From an uncultured Bartonella sp. (GTDB taxonomy: Bacteria; Pseudomonadota; Alphaproteobacteria; Rhizobiales; Rhizobiaceae), in assembly GCF_946479275.1 (NCBI RefSeq), contig NZ_CAMLFE010000002.1, positions 394,758-458,757 of the forward strand: a DNA stretch of 64,000 nt. Direction: 5' to 3'. This document shows, in pieces, positions 54,384 through 64,000 of the stretch. The position numbers and the translations under genes were made by a program. Every line of letters starts with the position of its first letter. Positions within the stretch are counted from its first letter, which is position 1. The notes beneath the pieces are model-generated. The model was given only the letters and a program-made list of their open reading frames with translations. It had not been told where the DNA came from and made no database searches.

Positions 54384-55400
54384 ATGGCTAGCCGAATTCA
54401 GGCAATTTTCTTTCGTTTTGCGCCGGGCATCATATTATGCGCGGTTATTTCGGCTGTTGCCATTGTTCTGGAAAAGCTTGAAAAACTCATCTTCGGCGAG
54501 GCCTGGCTTGAAAGTCTGGTTCTTGCCATCCTGATTGGCGCAATCATCCGGACAGTCAAAGGCATTCCATCCCAATATGCGGAAGGAGTCGGATTTTCGG
54601 CAAAAATTCTTCTTGAATGCGCGGTTGTGCTCTTGGGGGCAAGTATCAGTGTGAGTGCGGTCGTCGCTGCCGGTTTCGGATTGCTTGTCGGTATTATCGT
54701 CATTGTCGCCTGTGTGATTGCCATAACCTATGCAATCGGCAGACTTTTGGGCCTTGCTCCGCGTCTCGCCTTGCTTGTGGCCTGTGGCAATTCGATTTGC
54801 GGAAATTCGGCGATTGCCGCAGTTGCACCGGTCATCAAAGCAGAAGGCTCGGATGTGGCTTCATCAATTGCTTTTACAGCCGCACTCGGTATTGTTGTTA
54901 TTCTGGTCTTGCCACTTGCTGTCCCGCTAGCGGGCTTAAGCTTTACACAATACGGGGTTCTTGCCGGTATGACTGTTTATGCTGTGCCGCAAGTTTTGGC
55001 TGCGGCAGCCCCTGTATCACTTATCAGTGTGCAGACAGCGACACTTGTCAAACTTGTTCGTGTGTTAATGCTTGGGCCGGTGATATTTGTGATCGGCCTC
55101 ATTTACGGGCTAGGAGCCAACACCAAACTCAAATTCAGCAAAATGGTGCCGTGGTTCATTATCGGCTTCATCATTCTTTTGCTTGCCAATTCCTGCGCTA
55201 TCATTCCCCAATTGGCACTCGATGCCATGGCTTTTGTGGCAAAAATCCTGACTGTTATTTCAATGGCCGCTTTAGGACTGGGTGTTGATATAAAGGCTTT
55301 GAAAAAATCCGGTCCACGGGTTGTTCTGACAGCTTTCATATCCATCATCATTCTGGCGACCGCAAGCCTGACAATGATCTCGCTTCTTCAATTGTCATAA
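54384..55400 (+). CDS. YeiH-family putative sulfate exporter
   Basis: A 338-residue polytopic membrane protein of the UPF0324/YeiH family, with about ten hydrophobic helices. CGNSICGNSAIAAVAPVIKA is the family's most conserved segment. VYAVPQVLAAAAPVS and IPQLALDAMAFVAKILTVISMAALGLGVD follow. These proteins are annotated as sulfate or sulfonate-related exporters, but transport has rarely been shown. AAAAAAAGGATATTTCAAT gives a fair ribosome binding site. A LysR gene lies divergently upstream, as in yeiE-yeiH. Confidence 0.88.
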   Translation: MASRIQAIFFRFAPGIILCAVISAVAIVLEKLEKLIFGEAWLESLVLAILIGAIIRTVKGIPSQYAEGVGFSAKILLECAVVLLGASISVSAVVAAGFGLLVGIIVIVACVIAITYAIGRLLGLAPRLALLVACGNSICGNSAIAAVAPVIKAEGSDVASSIAFTAALGIVVILVLPLAVPLAGLSFTQYGVLAGMTVYAVPQVLAAAAPVSLISVQTATLVKLVRVLMLGPVIFVIGLIYGLGANTKLKFSKMVPWFIIGFIILLLANSCAIIPQLALDAMAFVAKILTVISMAALGLGVDIKALKKSGPRVVLTAFISIIILATASLTMISLLQLS

Positions 55401-55433
55401 GAAGTCGGAAGTGCCTAAAAGGCCGCTATATCC

Positions 55434-55461
55434 AAAATAAAACAGCCCCGAAGGGCTGTTT
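55434..55461. terminator. Bidirectional terminator between YeiH-type gene and hslU
   Basis: AAACAGCCC (55440-55448) and GGGCTGTTT (55453-55461) form a perfect stem with a CGAA loop. TTTATTTTGG follows on the minus strand, where it ends the hslVU transcript, and TTTCTG on the plus strand. Confidence 0.88.
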
Positions 55462-55495
55462 CTGACAGAATATATGCAATCTGTTTATTTTAAAA

Positions 55496-56806
55496 CTACA
55501 GAATAAAACGTGACAAATCTGCATTGGCGGCAAGGTCACCAACGGCTTTCTTGACATAAGCCGCATCGACCTTGAAGGTTGTGCCCGATTTATCCGGTGC
55601 TGTGAAAGAAATTTCGTCAAGAACGCGTTCCATCACTGTTTGCAGACGGCGGGCGCCGATATTTTCTACAGTAGAGTTCAAATCCACCGCTATATCGGCC
55701 AGAGCATCAATGGCATCATCGGTAATTTCGAGCGTCACATTTTCGGTCGCCATCAAAGCAATATATTGCTTGATAAGACTGACTTCCGTTTCGGTAAGAA
55801 TGCGGCGGAAATCTTCCCGTGTGAGTGCATTAAGTTCAACCCTGATTGGCAACCGTCCCTGAAGCTCAGGCAAGAGATCGGAAGGTTTCGAAACATGAAA
55901 CGCACCTGATGCGATAAACAGAATATGATCGGTTTTGATTTGACCATATTTGGTGGCAACCGTTGTTCCTTCAATCAAAGGTAACAGATCGCGCTGCACA
56001 CCTTCACGCGAAACACCGGCACCAAGGCCACCTTCACGCGCTGCAATCTTGTCGATCTCGTCGATAAAGACAATACCGTCATTTTCCGTGGAACGAAGTG
56101 CTTCCTGAACAATCTGATCCTGATCGAGAAGTTTGTCGGACTCGTCTTCGATCAATGGTTTGAATGCATTTTTGACCGTTGTTTTTCGCGTCTTCGTGCG
56201 TCCACCCATTTTACCGAAAATATCGGACAAATTCATAATGCCCATCTGTGCGCCCGGCATGCCGGGAATATCGAATGTAGGGGCATTATTCGGGCTGTTA
56301 TCGGCCACCTCTATTTCAATCTCGTTATCATCAAGCTCGCCCTCACGCAATTTTTTGCGGAAACTGTCGCGCGTTGCAGGACTTGCAGTTTTGCCAACCA
56401 GCGCATCCAGAACACGTTCTTCTGCGTTGATATGGGCTTTGGCTTTCACCGCTTCGCGTTTTTTTTCACGTACAAGATTGATTGCCACTTCAACCAGATC
56501 ACGAATAATCTGTTCGACATCACGGCCGACATAGCCGACCTCTGTAAACTTGGTGGCCTCAACCTTGACAAAAGGTGAACCTGCAAGTTTTGCGAGACGC
56601 CGTGCAATTTCGGTCTTACCAACACCGGTCGGCCCGATCATCAGAATATTTTTCGGCATCACTTCTTCGCGCATTTCGCCTTTAAGCTGCTGGCGGCGCC
56701 AACGGTTGCGCAATGCTATAGCAACAGCGCGCTTGGCATCTTTTTGTCCGATAATAAAACGATCAAGCTCGGAAACTATTTCGCGGGGGGAAAATACAGA
56801 ACTCAT
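55496..56806 (-). CDS. hslU: ATP-dependent protease ATPase subunit HslU
   Basis: A 436-residue AAA+ unfoldase. Walker A GPTGVGKT is at residues 58-65, Walker [12 protein letters not shown] near 255, and [16 protein letters not shown] carries the pore motif GYVG. The C-terminus LSRFIL inserts into HslV. An intermediate I domain spans roughly residues 105-240. It unfolds substrates for HslV and belongs to the heat-shock response. It follows hslV after 79 nt and ends at a strong terminator. Confidence 0.96.
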   Translation of the reverse strand: MSSVFSPREIVSELDRFIIGQKDAKRAVAIALRNRWRRQQLKGEMREEVMPKNILMIGPTGVGKTEIARRLAKLAGSPFVKVEATKFTEVGYVGRDVEQIIRDLVEVAINLVREKKREAVKAKAHINAEERVLDALVGKTASPATRDSFRKKLREGELDDNEIEIEVADNSPNNAPTFDIPGMPGAQMGIMNLSDIFGKMGGRTKTRKTTVKNAFKPLIEDESDKLLDQDQIVQEALRSTENDGIVFIDEIDKIAAREGGLGAGVSREGVQRDLLPLIEGTTVATKYGQIKTDHILFIASGAFHVSKPSDLLPELQGRLPIRVELNALTREDFRRILTETEVSLIKQYIALMATENVTLEITDDAIDALADIAVDLNSTVENIGARRLQTVMERVLDEISFTAPDKSGTTFKVDAAYVKKAVGDLAANADLSRFIL

Positions 56807-56885
56807 CTAAAAGTGCTCTCTCTTTCGCACTTCTTGTCAGGCATAACGCTCAACCGACAAGAAGCGACATGGAAATATTCAATCA

Positions 56886-57443
56886 TTATTCGGCATCAAG
56901 CGTTTCAACAATAAAGTTGCTATTGGTGTAAACGCAAATATCGGAAGCAATCTTCATGGCTTTGCGGGCAATTGTTTCGGCATCCATATCGGTATCGATC
57001 AGTGCACGCGCTGCCGAAAGAGCAAAATTACCGCCCGAACCGATTGCCATAATGCCATCTTCAGGTTCAAGCACATCGCCAAGACCGGTCAAAGCCAATG
57101 TTACATTTTTATCGGCCACCAACATCATCGCTTCCAATTTGCGCAAATAGCGATCGGTACGCCAATCCTTGGCAAGTTCAACACAGGCACGCATCAATTG
57201 GTCGGGATATTGTTCAAGCTTGGTTTCAAGCCGTTCAAGCAGGGTAAATGCATCGGCTGTTGCACCGGCAAAACCGGCAATTACCGATCCATTCTTGCCA
57301 ATACGGCGTACTTTTCTTGCATTACCCTTCATGATTGTCTGCCCTAATGTCACCTGTCCATCGCCGGCAATGACAACCTTATTGCCTTTACGAACTGTAA
57401 TGATGGTCGTGCCATACATTGTATCGGGCTTATGTTCTGTCAC
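56886..57443 (-). CDS. hslV: ATP-dependent protease peptidase subunit HslV
   Basis: A 185-residue threonine protease. The catalytic threonine is Thr-12 in [12 protein letters not shown], following a short propeptide, with [14 protein letters not shown] and [13 protein letters not shown] conserved. It forms the dodecameric core capped by HslU. The start is a GTG at 57443 with AAAGGAG 7 nt upstream, giving [11 protein letters not shown] as in relatives; a longer frame from 57488 is unlikely. It is the first gene of the hslVU pair. Confidence 0.95.
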   Translation of the reverse strand: MTEHKPDTMYGTTIITVRKGNKVVIAGDGQVTLGQTIMKGNARKVRRIGKNGSVIAGFAGATADAFTLLERLETKLEQYPDQLMRACVELAKDWRTDRYLRKLEAMMLVADKNVTLALTGLGDVLEPEDGIMAIGSGGNFALSAARALIDTDMDAETIARKAMKIASDICVYTNSNFIVETLDAE

Positions 57444-57701
57444 AAGTAAACTCCTTTTATCCACACGCTCCATCCTCGTTAAAAGCAATGAAAAGCGGCT
57501 ATATAGAGTGCATATTTAGGAACTCGCACATTAAAACTCAACCATATTGACGAAGACATTTTAAATACCTTGGTACTTTTTAAAAAAACATTCGTTTTTG
57601 AAAAGAACCGCTCAATTATAACTTGTCATCAAAGCGCATTGTTGACTTGATCAAATGCTGCTAATGCTTGGCAAATTCCAATTCTCAAAGGAAAACATAA
57701 A

Positions 57702-58715
57702 ATGCCATTGCCGAAGGTTGCTATTGGTGCATTGGGTGGCACAATTGCCATGGTTGCTGGAAAGTCCGGCGGAGTGGAGCCTGAACTTTCGGCCGACCAG
57801 CTTACAAAATCAGTTCCGGGCATTACCGAACTTGCTACAATACATGCCGAAACATTGGCAAAACTGCCAAGCGGTTCCCTTTCCTTCAAAGTGTTGTTTG
57901 AAGCTCTTGATTGGGCAAATAACCAGATTGATGAAGGTGCAAAAGCTGTCATCCTGACACAAGGGACCGACACGCTTGAAGAATCAGCATTTCTCCTTTC
58001 ACTTTATTGGCAAAAGCCGCAGCCGCTCATTATAACAGGTGCCATGCGCGCACCAATGGCAGCCGGTGCCGACGGGCCAGCCAATCTTTTATCCTCATTA
58101 CTCGTGGCAATAGATGAACAAAGCATTGGCCGCGGCGCTTTGGTGGTGATGAATGACGAAATCCATTCCCCCTATTTTGTAAGAAAAAGTCATTCACTCA
58201 AAGTTGAAACTTTCAAATCAGGTTTAGTCGGCCCGCTTGGTGTGATTATCGAGGAAAAACCGGTTTTCTTCCACTCTATCGATAGACGACCAAAACCGCT
58301 AAGGCGACCAAAAACGCTTGATAAAAAAGTTGCGCTTGTCGAAGCCTGCCTTTCTTCAGGAGGAGATCATCTTGAACTCTTATTTTCAAGCGGCATTTAT
58401 CAGGGCGTTGTGATTGCCGGTTTCGGCTCAGGCCATGTCAGTTTCGCGGAAGCCGATATTATTAAAAATTATGCGGGCACTCTGCCGGTTATTGTGGCAA
58501 CACGGGCCTATAGCGGGCCAACGAGTGAGAGAACCTATGGCTATAAAGGTTCGGAAATTGATCTGATGAAAAGCGGCGTGCTGATGGGCGGGTGGCTTTC
58601 GCCCTTAAAAGCGAGGCTGTTATTATGGGCTCTTCTTTCAGCCGGTCATGATAAAGAGAAAATTGCAAAAGAATGGGGTCACTGGCAAATCGGTGAGACA
58701 GTAAAAACTGTTTAA
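57702..58715 (+). CDS. Asparaginase, cytoplasmic type
   Basis: A 337-residue asparaginase. The first active-site loop is GALGGTIAM with Thr-14, and the second is TQGTDTLEE with Gly-Thr-Asp at residues 88-90. ITGAMRAP and KSGLVGPLGVI are also family-like. No signal peptide is present, so it should act in the cytoplasm, hydrolysing asparagine to aspartate and ammonia. Glutaminase activity cannot be excluded. It lies between hslV and hisB, which are neighbours in several related genomes. Confidence 0.88.
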   Translation: MPLPKVAIGALGGTIAMVAGKSGGVEPELSADQLTKSVPGITELATIHAETLAKLPSGSLSFKVLFEALDWANNQIDEGAKAVILTQGTDTLEESAFLLSLYWQKPQPLIITGAMRAPMAAGADGPANLLSSLLVAIDEQSIGRGALVVMNDEIHSPYFVRKSHSLKVETFKSGLVGPLGVIIEEKPVFFHSIDRRPKPLRRPKTLDKKVALVEACLSSGGDHLELLFSSGIYQGVVIAGFGSGHVSFAEADIIKNYAGTLPVIVATRAYSGPTSERTYGYKGSEIDLMKSGVLMGGWLSPLKARLLLWALLSAGHDKEKIAKEWGHWQIGETVKTV

Positions 58716-58914
58716 AGTCACAAAACCGATTGATTGATGAAAAAGACGTGAAAGCAATTGGATATTTTGCGCTAATGATTTAACATTGCTACTTCAAAAG
58801 TGACGCTGGCAAAGCTTATAAATAACACTGCTTCGTTAAGTCTTGTACTCATCGTCAGGTTTTGAAAATGACAACAAGTGGAGCTTCTTTCAAGCTTCTT
58901 GGAACGGGAACAAA

Positions 58915-59511
58915 ATGACGCGCTCAGCAACGATAAAACGCAAAACCAACGAGACAGATATTTCGGTTTCGGTCAACCTTGACGGAACAGGAACATTCGA
59001 GATTGATACCGGAGTAGGATTTTTCAATCATATGTTGGAACAACTTTCCCGCCATTCATTGATTGATATGAAAATCAAGGCTGTCGGTGACACCTATATT
59101 GACGATCATCACACGGTTGAAGATTGCGGAATTGCGTTGGGCGAAGCCATCAAACAGGCTTTGGGCGAGCGGCGCGGCATTCGCCGTTATGCTTCGCTTG
59201 ATCTCGCGATGGATGAAACCTGCACGAGAGCGGCTATTGATGTATCGGGACGCCCGTTTCTCATTTTCAAGGTTGAATTTCCGACACAAAAAATCGGCTC
59301 GTTCGATACCGAATTGGTGAGAGAGTTTTTTCAGGCTTTTTCCCAGCATGCCGGAATTACGCTTCATATTGTCAATCATTACGGCTTGAATAGCCACCAT
59401 ATAGCCGAGACCGCATTCAAATCGGTAGCCCGCGTTTTACGTGCTGCAATCGAGGAAGACCCGCGCCAGAAAAATGCCGTGCCTTCGACCAAGGGCACTT
59501 TGAAAGGTTGA
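58915..59511 (+). CDS. hisB: Imidazoleglycerol-phosphate dehydratase
   Basis: A 198-residue monofunctional His[36 protein letters not shown] and [16 protein letters not shown] carry the histidines and glutamates that bind manganese. It performs the sixth step of histidine synthesis. The phosphatase domain of the gammaproteobacterial fusion is absent, as usual in alphaproteobacteria. The start at 58915 is chosen for GGGAAC upstream. A longer frame from 58843 adds unrelated residues. It leads hisBHAFE-coaA. Confidence 0.95.
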   Translation: MTRSATIKRKTNETDISVSVNLDGTGTFEIDTGVGFFNHMLEQLSRHSLIDMKIKAVGDTYIDDHHTVEDCGIALGEAIKQALGERRGIRRYASLDLAMDETCTRAAIDVSGRPFLIFKVEFPTQKIGSFDTELVREFFQAFSQHAGITLHIVNHYGLNSHHIAETAFKSVARVLRAAIEEDPRQKNAVPSTKGTLKG

Positions 59512-59515
59512 TAAA

Positions 59516-60166
59516 ATGCAAGTCGCAATTATCGACTACGGCTCCGGCAATTTACGCTCGGCCACAAAAGCTTTCGAGCGTGCAAGCCATGACCATGGCA
59601 TAAATGCGGATATTATCCTCACCAATCGGGCAGAAGATGTTATGAAAGCCGACCGCGTGGTTTTGCCGGGTGTCGGTGCCTATGCCGATTGTCGGGCCGG
59701 ACTTGATGCCGTTCAGGGAATGGTTGAAGCTTTGAATGAACGGGTGCTGAAAGGTGGCCATCCCTTCATGGGGATTTGCGTTGGTATGCAACTCATGGCT
59801 TCCCGCGGAATGGAAAAAGCAATCACCAACGGGCTAAACTGGATTAAGGGTGATGTCACTTTGATAAAGCCTCGAGACGATGCTTTGAAAGTGCCCCAGA
59901 TCGGCTGGAACACTCTCGAATTGAAACAGAGCCATCCGCTATTTTCTGGCATCCGCACCGGTGAACACGGGCTTCACGCCTATTTTGTCCATTCCTATCA
60001 ACTTGATTGTCAAAATCCTGATGAATTATTGGCGGTAACCGATTATGGCGGACCGGTCACAGCAGCAGTTATCCGCGATAATATGTTCGGGACGCAGTTT
60101 CATCCGGAAAAAAGCCAGCGTCTCGGCCTTCAACTCATTGCCAATTTTCTGGAATGGAAACCATGA
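59516..60166 (+). CDS. hisH: Imidazole glycerol phosphate synthase subunit HisH
   Basis: A 216-residue class I glutamine amidotransferase. The nucleophile is Cys-88 in GICVGMQL, and the His-Glu pair lies in [10 protein letters not shown] near the C-terminus. It supplies ammonia to HisF. It starts 4 nt after hisB and overlaps hisA by 4 nt. In some relatives an extra membrane-protein gene separates hisH and hisA; here they are fused tightly in the operon. Confidence 0.96.
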   Translation: MQVAIIDYGSGNLRSATKAFERASHDHGINADIILTNRAEDVMKADRVVLPGVGAYADCRAGLDAVQGMVEALNERVLKGGHPFMGICVGMQLMASRGMEKAITNGLNWIKGDVTLIKPRDDALKVPQIGWNTLELKQSHPLFSGIRTGEHGLHAYFVHSYQLDCQNPDELLAVTDYGGPVTAAVIRDNMFGTQFHPEKSQRLGLQLIANFLEWKP

Positions 60167-60921
60167 TTCTTTACCCTGCAATTGATCTTAAAGACGGGTT
60201 TTGCGTTCGTTTAAAACTCGGCGATATGAATAAGGCAACTGTTTATAGTGCTGATCCTGCCGCACAAGCCCACCACTTCCAGTCGGAAGGTTTCAAATGG
60301 CTTCATGTTGTTGATCTCAACGGTGCATTTGAAGGTGTCACAGTCAACGGTTCAGCTGTTGATGCGATATTGCGCGCAACGACAAACCCCGTCCAGCTTG
60401 GTGGTGGCATCAGAACCCTTGCCCATATCGAAAACTGGCTGAAAAAGGGCCTTGCCCGCGTAATTCTTGGCACTGTTGCTGTCAGAAATCCGCAACTGGT
60501 TCGTGAGGCTTGCAAACTTTTTCCGGGAAAAATTGCTGTTGGTATTGATGCTCGCGGTGGCAAAGTCGCTGTCGAAGGATGGGCTGAAGAGTCCGAACTT
60601 TCCGCCCTTGAACTGGCAAAACGTTTTGAAGGTGCAGGTGTTGCCGCCATTATCTATACCGATATTGATCGCGATGGTATCCTCACCGGTATTAACTGGA
60701 ATTCGACCCTTGATCTTGCCCGTTCTGTTTCAATTCCGGTTATTGCTTCCGGCGGTCTTGCCTCGATGGAGGATATCAAACGGCTGTGTTCACCCGATGC
60801 TGCCATATTGAACGGTGCCATTTCCGGACGTGCTCTTTATGACGGGCATATTGATGCGAAGGAAGCATTGGCATTGATTGACGAGGCAAATAAAAAAGCC
60901 GGAAGGAGTGGGCAATCATGA
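60163..60921 (+). CDS. hisA: Phosphoribosylformimino-5-aminoimidazole carboxamide ribotide isomerase
   Basis: A 252-residue TIM-barrel isomerase. [17 protein letters not shown] provides the catalytic Asp at the first strand, and [12 protein letters not shown] supplies the second, with phosphate-binding GGIRT and ASGGLAS. It opens the ribose ring of ProFAR for HisF. The start at 60163 overlaps the hisH stop (ATGA) and fits the family N-terminus better than an ATG 9 nt earlier. It overlaps hisF by 4 nt. Confidence 0.96.
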   Translation: MILYPAIDLKDGFCVRLKLGDMNKATVYSADPAAQAHHFQSEGFKWLHVVDLNGAFEGVTVNGSAVDAILRATTNPVQLGGGIRTLAHIENWLKKGLARVILGTVAVRNPQLVREACKLFPGKIAVGIDARGGKVAVEGWAEESELSALELAKRFEGAGVAAIIYTDIDRDGILTGINWNSTLDLARSVSIPVIASGGLASMEDIKRLCSPDAAILNGAISGRALYDGHIDAKEALALIDEANKKAGRSGQS

Positions 60922-61712
60922 CACTCAAAGCGCGTATTATCCCTTGTCTTGATGTCAAAGACGGACGTGTGGTCAAAGGGGTCAACTTTGTTGATCTTAT
61001 TGATGCCGGTGATCCGGTTGAAATCGCAAAAGCCTATGACAGCGCCGGTGCCGATGAATTGTGTTTTCTTGATATCACAGCAAGCAGCGACAATCGCGAA
61101 ACATTGTTCGATGTTGTAGCACGCACAGCCGACCAATGCTTTATGCCTGTCACTGTTGGTGGAGGTGTGCGCACTGTAAACGACATTCGCAAACTTCTGC
61201 TTGCCGGTGCCGACAAGGTGTCGATAAACACCGCCGCTGTTAAAAACCCCGATTTTGTTGCCGAAGCTGCCGATAAATTCGGCAACCAATGTATTGTCGT
61301 CGCCATTGACGCCAAAGAAGTCGCAAGTGATGGCAAAAACCGGCATTGGGAAATTTATACGCACGGCGGGAGGCACCCGACCGGCATAGATGCAATCGAA
61401 TTTGCCCGTCTTGTTGAGAAAAAAGGTGCCGGTGAAATTCTACTTACCTCGATGGATCGTGACGGGACAAAAGAAGGCTATGACATTGCTTTGACCCGCA
61501 CCCTTGCCGATGCAGTGGACGTTCCTGTTATTGCATCGGGCGGGGTCGGAACACTCGACCATCTTGTGGCCGGTATCCGTGACGGACATGCAACAGCGGT
61601 GCTCGCCGCATCAATTTTCCATTTCGGAACCTATAGCATCGGCGAAGCAAAACACTATATGGCAAAAGCCGGCATTCCTGTACGCATGGATGAATTTGGA
61701 GAAGGTGAATGA
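60918..61712 (+). CDS. hisF: Imidazole glycerol phosphate synthase subunit HisF
   Basis: A 264-residue TIM barrel. [16 protein letters not shown] contains the catalytic Asp-12, and [14 protein letters not shown] the second catalytic Asp region. [11 protein letters not shown] and [12 protein letters not shown] bind phosphate. With HisH it forms imidazole glycerol phosphate and AICAR. It overlaps hisA and hisE by 4 nt each. Confidence 0.97.
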   Translation: MTLKARIIPCLDVKDGRVVKGVNFVDLIDAGDPVEIAKAYDSAGADELCFLDITASSDNRETLFDVVARTADQCFMPVTVGGGVRTVNDIRKLLLAGADKVSINTAAVKNPDFVAEAADKFGNQCIVVAIDAKEVASDGKNRHWEIYTHGGRHPTGIDAIEFARLVEKKGAGEILLTSMDRDGTKEGYDIALTRTLADAVDVPVIASGGVGTLDHLVAGIRDGHATAVLAASIFHFGTYSIGEAKHYMAKAGIPVRMDEFGEGE

Positions 61713-62032
61713 CTGATTTTAGCTTGCATAGCCTTGAAAATACCATTGCCAAACGGGCAATGGTTGACGATGGCAGTTCCTATACGGCAAGCCTCGTAAA
61801 CAAGGGAATGGGGCGTGCTGCGAAGAAAATGGGTGAGGAAGCGGTTGAAACTGTTATCGCTTCGCTTGCTGAAGACGACAAACATTTCATCAGCGAGAGT
61901 GCCGACCTTATCTATCATTTGCTGGTTATGTGGCATATACGCGGAATAAAGCTTGATGACGTCATCAAAGAGCTTGAAAGGCGCACCGCACAATCGGGAC
62001 TTGAGGAAAAGGCGTCCAGAAAGAATGGGTAA
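61709..62032 (+). CDS. hisE: Phosphoribosyl-ATP diphosphatase
   Basis: A 107-residue MazG-like hydrolase for the second step of histidine synthesis. [15 protein letters not shown] and the following acidic [13 protein letters not shown] helix bind magnesium and pyrophosphate. It is separate from HisI, as usual in alphaproteobacteria. It overlaps hisF by 4 nt and the coaA start by 8 nt. Confidence 0.95.
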   Translation: MTDFSLHSLENTIAKRAMVDDGSSYTASLVNKGMGRAAKKMGEEAVETVIASLAEDDKHFISESADLIYHLLVMWHIRGIKLDDVIKELERRTAQSGLEEKASRKNG

Positions 62033-63020
62033 CGCGTTGAAGCCTGCCGGTCAGTCCGGCGACCTTGGTGACTTCGTTTTCGGAAGATATTCACCCTACA
62101 GTGTTTTCACTGCCTATGAATGGTCTGTCTTTCGCGCCGATACGCCATTGACCCTGACATTTGACGAGGTCAAACGGTTACGCTCTATCGGCGATCCGAT
62201 CGACCTTCAGGAAGTTCAACGTATTTATCTTTCTCTATCCCGTTTGCTTTCGACCCATGTCGAAGCAATCCAGACTTTATTCCAGAAAAGAAAGCGGTTT
62301 TTGCGCACACAAAACACTGCAAAAACACCTTTTATTATCGGGATTGCCGGTTCGGTTGCAGTTGGTAAATCAACCACCGCGCGCATCCTGCAAGAACTCC
62401 TTAAACGCTGGCCATCAAGCCCCAAGGTAGATCTGATAACAACCGACGGTTTTCTCTATCCCAATGCAGTCCTTAAGGCTGAAAACAGGATGGACAGAAA
62501 GGGGTTTCCCGATTCTTATGATGTCGGCAAACTTTTGCGTTTCCTTTCTGCCATCAAGGCAGGTATGGGCGATGTCGTAGCGCCACTTTACTCCCACGCG
62601 GCTTATGATGTTTTGCCAAACGAGCAAATTGTTGTAGACCGGCCGGATATTCTTATTGTCGAAGGTATTAACGTGCTTCAGGTCAGGGATTTACCGCGCG
62701 ACGGAAAAGCTGTGCCATTTGTTTCCGATTTTTTCGATTTTTCTATCTATATTGACGCAAAAACCGAAATTATCCGTCATTGGTATATGGAGCGGTTTCG
62801 CCGTTTCAGACTCACTGCATTCCAGAAGCCCGATTCATATTTCCATCGTTATGCAAAAATGACGGAAAATGAAGCCATGGCCGTTGCCGAAACGCTTTGG
62901 AACACAATCAATTTGAAAAATCTTGAAGAAAATATTCTGCCAACAAGACCACGCGCCGATCTTATTTTACGCAAGGGCAGCGATCATCTGGTGGAATATG
63001 TTGCGCTTAGAAAATTATAG
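62025..63020 (+). CDS. coaA: Pantothenate kinase, type I
   Basis: A 331-residue P-loop kinase of the bacterial CoaA family. Walker A GSVAVGKS is at residues 109-116. [25 protein letters not shown] and VEGINVLQ are conserved. It phosphorylates pantothenate in the first step of coenzyme A synthesis and is feedback-inhibited by CoA in its family. The start at 62025 overlaps hisE by 8 nt; a longer frame from 61953 reads wholly inside hisE. The hisE-coaA link is common in Hyphomicrobiales. Confidence 0.95.
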   Translation: MGNALKPAGQSGDLGDFVFGRYSPYSVFTAYEWSVFRADTPLTLTFDEVKRLRSIGDPIDLQEVQRIYLSLSRLLSTHVEAIQTLFQKRKRFLRTQNTAKTPFIIGIAGSVAVGKSTTARILQELLKRWPSSPKVDLITTDGFLYPNAVLKAENRMDRKGFPDSYDVGKLLRFLSAIKAGMGDVVAPLYSHAAYDVLPNEQIVVDRPDILIVEGINVLQVRDLPRDGKAVPFVSDFFDFSIYIDAKTEIIRHWYMERFRRFRLTAFQKPDSYFHRYAKMTENEAMAVAETLWNTINLKNLEENILPTRPRADLILRKGSDHLVEYVALRKL

Positions 63021-63027
63021 GTGAATT

Positions 63028-64000
63028 ATGTCGCGAATATTGGCTCCGATAACGTCTTGTCCGATTGAATTTACAATAGAACAATCCGAACACAGCCACC
63101 CGATCATTCTGGTTGCCGAAAATGATGAATCTTTTGCTTCCGAAGACCCCGTTGCAGCCTCGTGGGCAAAAGCCAATCACTTCACCGGCAAAAGCGGTGA
63201 CATATTGGTGGTTCCTGATAATGACGGGACCGCTTCCAGAGCCTACCTTGGAGCGGGCGACGGCAGCGATGCCTTTATAACCGGAAATTTGTTTAAACAA
63301 CTGCCGGAAGGTGAATGGTACTTTGCCAATTTGCCGGAAAACCCGCTTAATTTTTTTCTCGGACTTGGGTTAGGAAGTTATAAATTCAGCAGATATCTTC
63401 AAACCAAAGGCGACAAAAAACTAAAATTCACCCTTCCGGAAAATATTGACCGCAGTGAACTCAAACGTCTCGTTGAAACAACATTTTTTGTGCGCGATCT
63501 CATCAATACACCTACCAATGACATGCAGCCCGACACGATCGAGGAGGCAATACGCCAATTGGGAAGAACTTACGGTGCGAATGTTACAAGTATCTGGGGA
63601 GATGATCTTCTCAAACAGAATTTCCCGATGGTCCATGCCGTTGGCCGTGCCGGTTCGGTGGCCCCGCGCATTATCGATCTTCGCTGGGGAGAAGTGAACC
63701 GCCCGAAAGTGACATTGGTGGGAAAGGGAGTGGCCTTCGATAGTGGCGGCCTTGATATAAAATCCGCAAACGGCATGTTGTTGATGAAAAAAGATATGGG
63801 GGGAGCTGCCAATGTTATGGGGCTTGCCCGACTTATCATGGATGCAAAACTCCCTGTCCAGTTGCGACTTATCGTTCCGGCCGTGGAAAATTCGATTTCG
63901 GGAAATGCTTTTCGCCCAGGTGATGTTTTAAAAAGCAGAAAAGGATTGACCGTCGAAATCGGCAATACCGATGCAGAAGGGCGGCTTATTCTGGCTGATG
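63028..64000 (+). CDS. Leucyl aminopeptidase family (M17) protein, cut by window edge
   Basis: The first 324 residues of an M17 metallo-aminopeptidase. VTLVGKGVAFDSGGLDIK and the signature NTDAEGRLILAD are complete, with the catalytic lysine-containing MKKDMGGAANVMGLA between them. It cleaves N-terminal residues from peptides, acting in the cytoplasm with two metal ions. It starts 7 nt after coaA with AGGTGA upstream, so it is likely the last part of the same transcript. The C-terminus lies beyond the window. Confidence 0.92.
   Translation, partial: MSRILAPITSCPIEFTIEQSEHSHPIILVAENDESFASEDPVAASWAKANHFTGKSGDILVVPDNDGTASRAYLGAGDGSDAFITGNLFKQLPEGEWYFANLPENPLNFFLGLGLGSYKFSRYLQTKGDKKLKFTLPENIDRSELKRLVETTFFVRDLINTPTNDMQPDTIEEAIRQLGRTYGANVTSIWGDDLLKQNFPMVHAVGRAGSVAPRIIDLRWGEVNRPKVTLVGKGVAFDSGGLDIKSANGMLLMKKDMGGAANVMGLARLIMDAKLPVQLRLIVPAVENSISGNAFRPGDVLKSRKGLTVEIGNTDAEGRLILAD

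Noticed and set aside
54617..55288. 223-residue plus-strand open frame within the YeiH-type gene
   Set aside because: It is cysteine- and arginine-rich and in another frame of a gene with clear membrane helices, so it is a shadow.

Overview
The window looks like chromosomal DNA of an alphaproteobacterium of the order Hyphomicrobiales (Rhizobiales). By eye its base composition is fairly AT-rich. Gene content and order fit that order: ahcY-divL-tsaE-murU-addB-addA-trxA, lptC-lptA-lptB-rpoN-hpf-ptsN, tamA-tamB, hslVU beside a hisBHAFE-coaA operon, and an imuA-imuB-dnaE2 mutagenesis cassette with an alphaproteobacterial LexA box. An IalB-family secreted protein and the composition make a Bartonellaceae member (for example a bee-gut-type Bartonella) a reasonable guess. 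The intact his operon and imuAB-dnaE2 argue against the most reduced blood-borne species. The genus is inference only.

Layout. 1-182: N-terminal part of an XRE regulator running off the left edge. 823-14009: one long minus-strand housekeeping block read ahcY, divL, tsaE-amgK fusion, murU, addB, addA, trxA, much of it joined by 4-nt overlaps. 14010-21400: an AT-rich glycan island with a broken FkbM methyltransferase, two minus-strand GT2 enzymes, and a plus-strand trio (GT2, GT32-like, GT2). The two arms diverge from a control region with a perfect CRP-like palindrome. 21491-28804: thpR, then tamA-tamB for outer-membrane assembly. 29142-30674: comM behind its own LexA-type box. 31332-36995: imuA-imuB-dnaE2. 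37243-41031: small envelope and RNA-modification genes (ykvA-like, ialB-like, rlmN, two membrane proteins) plus a small reading frame broken by an amber codon.

41211-46857: lptC, lptA, lptB, rpoN, hpf, ptsN on the minus strand. 47284-50821: ihfB-lapA, two RNA methyltransferases and lspA. 51491-55400: a less conserved patch with an OlsB-like acyltransferase, a PheC-like periplasmic cyclohexadienyl dehydratase, a LysR regulator and a divergent YeiH-family exporter. 55496-57443: hslV-hslU. 57702-58715: a cytoplasmic asparaginase. 58915-63020: hisB-hisH-hisA-hisF-hisE-coaA, tightly overlapped. 63028-64000: start of an M17 leucyl aminopeptidase cut by the right edge.

How the parts connect. Several sets act on the envelope: LPS transport (LptABC), outer-membrane assembly (TamAB), lipoprotein processing (LspA), muropeptide recycling (AmgK/MurU), surface glycans and possibly ornithine lipid. 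DNA repair is also well represented: AddAB, ImuAB-DnaE2 and ComM, the last two behind LexA-type boxes. I saw no rRNA, tRNA, CRISPR array, insertion sequence or integrase. The most unusual signals are the G10 tract and paired frameshifts in the FkbM gene, the CRP-like palindrome of the glycan island, the LexA box of comM, the amber-broken tryptophan-rich small ORF, and the OlsB-like protein that has lost the usual N-terminal motif.
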